DNA of 64,000 nucleotides from Tyto alba. Lineage: Eukaryota > Chordata > Aves > Strigiformes > Tytonidae. Made by a program: the position numbers and the translations under genes. Below are positions 62,201 to 64,000 of this stretch, one piece after another. How positions within the stretch are numbered: position 1 is the first letter of the stretch; each line of letters opens with the position of its first letter. The notes under the pieces were generated by a model. It was not told the DNA's origin, did not search any database, and was given only the letters and a program-made list of their open reading frames with translations. Location: the NCBI RefSeq assembly GCF_018691265.1, contig NW_024881301.1:13142752-13206751 (forward strand). Direction: 5' to 3'.

Positions 62201-64000
62201 TGAGAGTGAAGAGGTGATATCTGCTGCTGCAGAGTGTTTCTGAAAAGGAAAATATAACAAAGTGGTTGACGAAGGAGGACACTCACATGATACTTAGCAT
62301 CTACAGCATGTAAATCCTACTGAGGATTTACAGATAGATGCCTCCATGACATACCCCAAAAGCCCAAAATCCAAACACAATGATGATGAAGTCCACTGTA
62401 TCTGCGAGGAACATCAGCACATACACATCAGTCACCGCACTGTAGTCTGGATGAATAAGATTGTAGAAAAACTGTCTGATGGGCACATACACCTGGAGAG
62501 TCCTAAAACAACACAGACCGTAATGTGATTTAACAACACTGTAACTTGCACTGAAGAAAAGAATGTCTGGGTGTGATATGTTTATTGTTTCTAAAGATAT
62601 CTAAGATCTACTTTGATGACCTTCACAGGGCTTCAGAGACACCAGTCCCTTGTTCTGATTGCTTCTAAAGCACTGCATTAGCATTTGTTCAGTAGAAACA
62701 TACATAACCAACCAAGTTCATACAGGATATTTAGATTTTTTATCAGGCAGATGCTATTTGAACAACTGCTGATTTGTCTGATGTTCTGCTGGTGGGTCTT
62801 CAAGTGAGAGCATCTGTATATAATGAACTGTATATGTACCCATTCATCCCCTTGAATTAACAGTAGTAGTTACCTGCTCTATTTAAAATGCTTTACTGTT
62901 TGGAACCTCCCCCAAAACCCACACAACTCCTCACATTGCTTACTTTTTAATTGTAAAGGCCTTGGCTTTGATCATTTGTTCTCGAAACTTTTCCATCAGA
63001 AGCTCTTTTCTAGATTTTTGCTTGATGCTTAACACACTGCTTCCTTTCTGACTGCTGTTTCGTGTACTGGTACTTCCTGGGAAAAAAAAAAAAAAAAAAG
63101 GAGAGAAAGAGAAGCCAATTCAAAATCAGAGTTTAAATACAAAAACTAGAAAGTAATAAATCTTGATACTTCTATTCCATATGCGTCCCACATTTGAAAG
63201 AAACTTTAAAATTAATTTGTATGCTTTTTTTTTTTTTTCCAATATGATAGTCTTGAGAGCATCCAGCAAAGGTTTAATCACTAGCAGATCAAAACTTGAT
63301 TAATAACTATAAAAAGAGAAGGCTAGCGATAAAGACAATTATTTGATTGATCTGACTCAGTCATCTCAATTGGTAATATATACATTCAGGCTAGAGTAAA
63401 CCTGTCCTTTTTACAAGATGGGATAGGTAATCTGTTTCAGTATACTTAATCAAAACTTTTTCTCACTTCAAGTACCATCAAATGTAGATCTGAAAAATAC
63501 ACATGTTTTGTATTCCCTCTAGCTGGAGATTATGCTAAACAAGAAATTCTGGAGCTAGGCCACACTGAGCATTCCTTTCCCAGATTTTGGACAATGTAAT
63601 TTTAAAAACATAATGAATCACAAAGTATGGCTCTCCATTTGAATTTTAAGAAGGCTTGGAGTATGTTCAAACATGAAGATACTTCGGTTCATATCCTATT
63701 TCCTCACTGAGGAGCAGCAGCATTGAGTAGCCTCTGGGATCTCCACAGCAACCAGCACTAGGTTTCAGCAGGATGATCCTATGGGAAATGAATATTTGCT
63801 CTTCAAATCCCAGGAATACCATGACATTTACCTCTCTTAGATCTGTGTGAGGAGAAGCTGGACCTGTGTGAAAGCTGTGATACGCTGCTAGAGCTCTTCC
63901 TCCTGATGGCAGTCTGCTGCTCAGGGAAGTGGACGTGGATGGACTCCACCGATGCTGCAAGATTGACAGATTTCAAAGAGGCAGAAGAGTCTCTCCTGCC
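47002..64000 (-). CDS. PIEZO2: Piezo-type mechanosensitive ion channel component 2, C-terminal 685 residues (13 exons, 5' part outside the window)
   Basis: This encodes the pore half of a trimeric, mechanically gated cation channel in the plasma membrane. In vertebrates it is the main transducer of light touch and proprioception. Exons in transcript order: 64000-63832, 63076-62944, 62502-62355, 62239-62025, 59916-59758, 58404-58257, 55793-55605, 55153-55061, 53994-53822, 51910-51794, 49785-49706, 48332-48152, 47254-47002. They join in phase to TGA at 47004-47002. Order of parts: serine-rich linker, last transmembrane repeat ([20 protein letters not shown]), anchor, tetralysine GQKKKK, outer helix, cap (about residues 385-600 of this fragment), inner helix [20 protein letters not shown] gate region, and C-terminal WTREKTN. 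The last words assign it to PIEZO2 and not PIEZO1 (which ends WTREKE). The full protein in mammals is about 2,750-2,820 residues. Confidence 0.97.
48152..48332 (-). CDS. PIEZO2: PIEZO2 exon: distal cap and return to the membrane
   Basis: It encodes residues 542-601 of this fragment: [46 protein letters not shown] and GYG. Two N-glycosylation sequons (NIT, NVS) are visible. The EWWVLN and [15 protein letters not shown] blocks are family-invariant; the part between them is not. The donor is GTAAG and the acceptor CAATAG. Confidence 0.95.
49706..49785 (-). CDS. PIEZO2: PIEZO2 exon: cap segment [16 protein letters not shown]
   Basis: It encodes residues 516-541 of this fragment, ending KPIKQLLT. 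The IYPYY-KAPSDS-KPIKQLL pattern matches the cap of mammalian PIEZO2. The acceptor is TTTCAAG and the donor GTATGT. Confidence 0.94.
51794..51910 (-). CDS. PIEZO2: PIEZO2 exon: central cap
   Basis: It encodes [38 protein letters not shown] and two bases of the next Val. It starts with an NLT sequon. The donor used must be the GTAAGT two bases after the AAG-GT, because only that keeps phase with the next exon. Confidence 0.94.
53822..53994 (-). CDS. PIEZO2: PIEZO2 exon: proximal cap
   Basis: It encodes [40 protein letters not shown] and [17 protein letters not shown]. The [13 protein letters not shown] motif is diagnostic of PIEZO2 (PIEZO1 has GSSGALWRISPPS). The acceptor is CTGCAG and the donor GTAATT. 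Confidence 0.97.
55061..55153 (-). CDS. PIEZO2: PIEZO2 exon: start of the cap ([12 protein letters not shown])
   Basis: 31 whole codons, phase 0 at both ends. [13 protein letters not shown] is conserved; the following [17 protein letters not shown] is less so and carries an NQT sequon. The donor is GTAAGT. Confidence 0.96.
55605..55793 (-). CDS. PIEZO2: PIEZO2 exon: tetralysine segment and outer pore helix
   Basis: It encodes [20 protein letters not shown], then the outer helix [20 protein letters not shown] and the first cap strands ending ITLGGYQ. The KKKK is equivalent to the PIEZO1 tetralysine whose deletion alters gating. Phase 0 at both ends, so the exon is a self-contained module. Confidence 0.98.
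58257..58404 (-). CDS. PIEZO2: PIEZO2 exon: anchor region
   Basis: It encodes [40 protein letters not shown] and LKCWRESEK, the hairpin that wedges under the pore helices. The donor is GTAAGA. Confidence 0.98.
59758..59916 (-). CDS. PIEZO2: PIEZO2 exon: last transmembrane hairpin before the anchor
   Basis: It encodes [40 protein letters not shown] and [12 protein letters not shown]. The acceptor is ATTACAG and the donor GTAAGT. Confidence 0.98.
60385..60785 (-). mobile_element. CR1 LINE 3' fragment within a PIEZO2 intron
   Basis: It reads as diverged reverse-strand CR1: GTGACCTCTGAAGATCATC, GGGCAACCTGCTCCAGTGTT, GACTATTGTCATGGTGAAAA, TAGCCTCTTGTCCTATC and CCCCCTGGCCATCTTGGGGA. It is in the same orientation as PIEZO2 and older-looking than the copies at 42-44 kb. 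Confidence 0.85.
62025..62239 (-). CDS. PIEZO2: PIEZO2 exon: last transmembrane repeat
   Basis: It encodes [40 protein letters not shown] and [20 protein letters not shown] to GVTE, at least two membrane helices. The donor is GTATAA. Confidence 0.98.
62355..62502 (-). CDS. PIEZO2: PIEZO2 exon: transmembrane segment [20 protein letters not shown]
   Basis: It encodes [20 protein letters not shown] then [20 protein letters not shown] and IVFGFWAFG, leading from the intracellular linker into the last membrane repeat. It is separated from the next exon by only 115 bp. Confidence 0.98.
62944..63076 (-). CDS. PIEZO2: PIEZO2 exon: basic intracellular linker
   Basis: It encodes [20 protein letters not shown] and [20 protein letters not shown] then TIK. 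Its acceptor is preceded by a run of 18 T's (63082-63099 on the + strand as A) followed by CCCAG. Confidence 0.97.
63832..64000 (-). CDS. PIEZO2: PIEZO2 exon (truncated by the window edge): serine-rich linker
   Basis: It encodes [20 protein letters not shown] and [20 protein letters not shown]. The frame stays open to the edge ([15 protein letters not shown]), so I extend the exon there. An alternative acceptor (CTTGCAG) would start it at 63954. This disordered intracellular segment is a likely phosphorylation and alternative-splicing region. Confidence 0.9.

Larger units (their letters stand above)
47255..63831 (-). other. PIEZO2: PIEZO2 intronic sequence
   Basis: The twelve introns between the listed exons range from 115 bp (62240-62354) to about 2.5 kb (55794-58256). 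Apart from a CR1 fragment near 60.4 kb and homopolymer tracts, no nested gene, RNA gene or intact mobile element is recognised. A GC-richer patch occurs at 52270-52540. All donors are GT. Confidence 0.75.

Noticed and set aside
47002..64000. PIEZO1 as the right gene
   Set aside because: The C terminus [20 protein letters not shown] and REFFSGIS are PIEZO2 wording; PIEZO1 has WTREKE, GSSGALWRISPPS and RGFFSEIS.

Overview
This is a stretch of vertebrate nuclear DNA, almost certainly from a bird. The genes have many short exons with GT-AG introns. Five CR1 LINE fragments with the usual avian/sauropsid 3'-end wording lie in it, together with a solo LTR of a type familiar from bird genomes. CpG-rich DNA is confined to island-like blocks. 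Two genes are certain because their exons can be read through in phase: NAPG (gamma-SNAP) on the + strand and the 3' part of PIEZO2 on the - strand. They sit tail to tail, the same neighbourhood as on human chromosome 18p11.

Layout. 1-960: CpG-island promoter of NAPG, with exon 1 at 423-478. 423-11335: the complete NAPG coding sequence, 12 exons and 314 codons, followed by a probable 3'UTR of up to about 2.8 kb ending near 14.1 kb. 14.1-45.6 kb: a gene-poor interval. It holds an orphan CpG island (about 16.09-16.74 kb), a solo LTR with a target-site duplication (18.88-19.37 kb), a CR1 fragment (32.3 kb), C-rich and CA/TG tracts, and a cluster of three CR1 fragments at 42.2-44.9 kb with a long AATAG pentamer array. 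45.6-47.0 kb: probable PIEZO2 3'UTR. 47002-64000: the last 13 exons of PIEZO2, read right to left. They encode the C-terminal 685 residues: the serine-rich intracellular linker, the last transmembrane segments, anchor, outer helix, extracellular cap, inner pore helix and C-terminal domain. The gene continues beyond the right edge.

The two genes are functionally unrelated: NAPG works with NSF in SNARE disassembly, and PIEZO2 is a mechanically gated cation channel of touch and proprioceptive neurons. I found no undescribed gene system. The points most worth checking are a likely U12-type intron next to an 18-nt microexon in NAPG, a divergent pair of ZNF143/GFY-like promoter motifs in the NAPG island, the orphan CpG island, a perfect hairpin with a repeated arm in the NAPG 3'UTR, an ATTCT-class pentamer expansion grown from a CR1 tail, and an apparently fast-evolving PIEZO2 cap.
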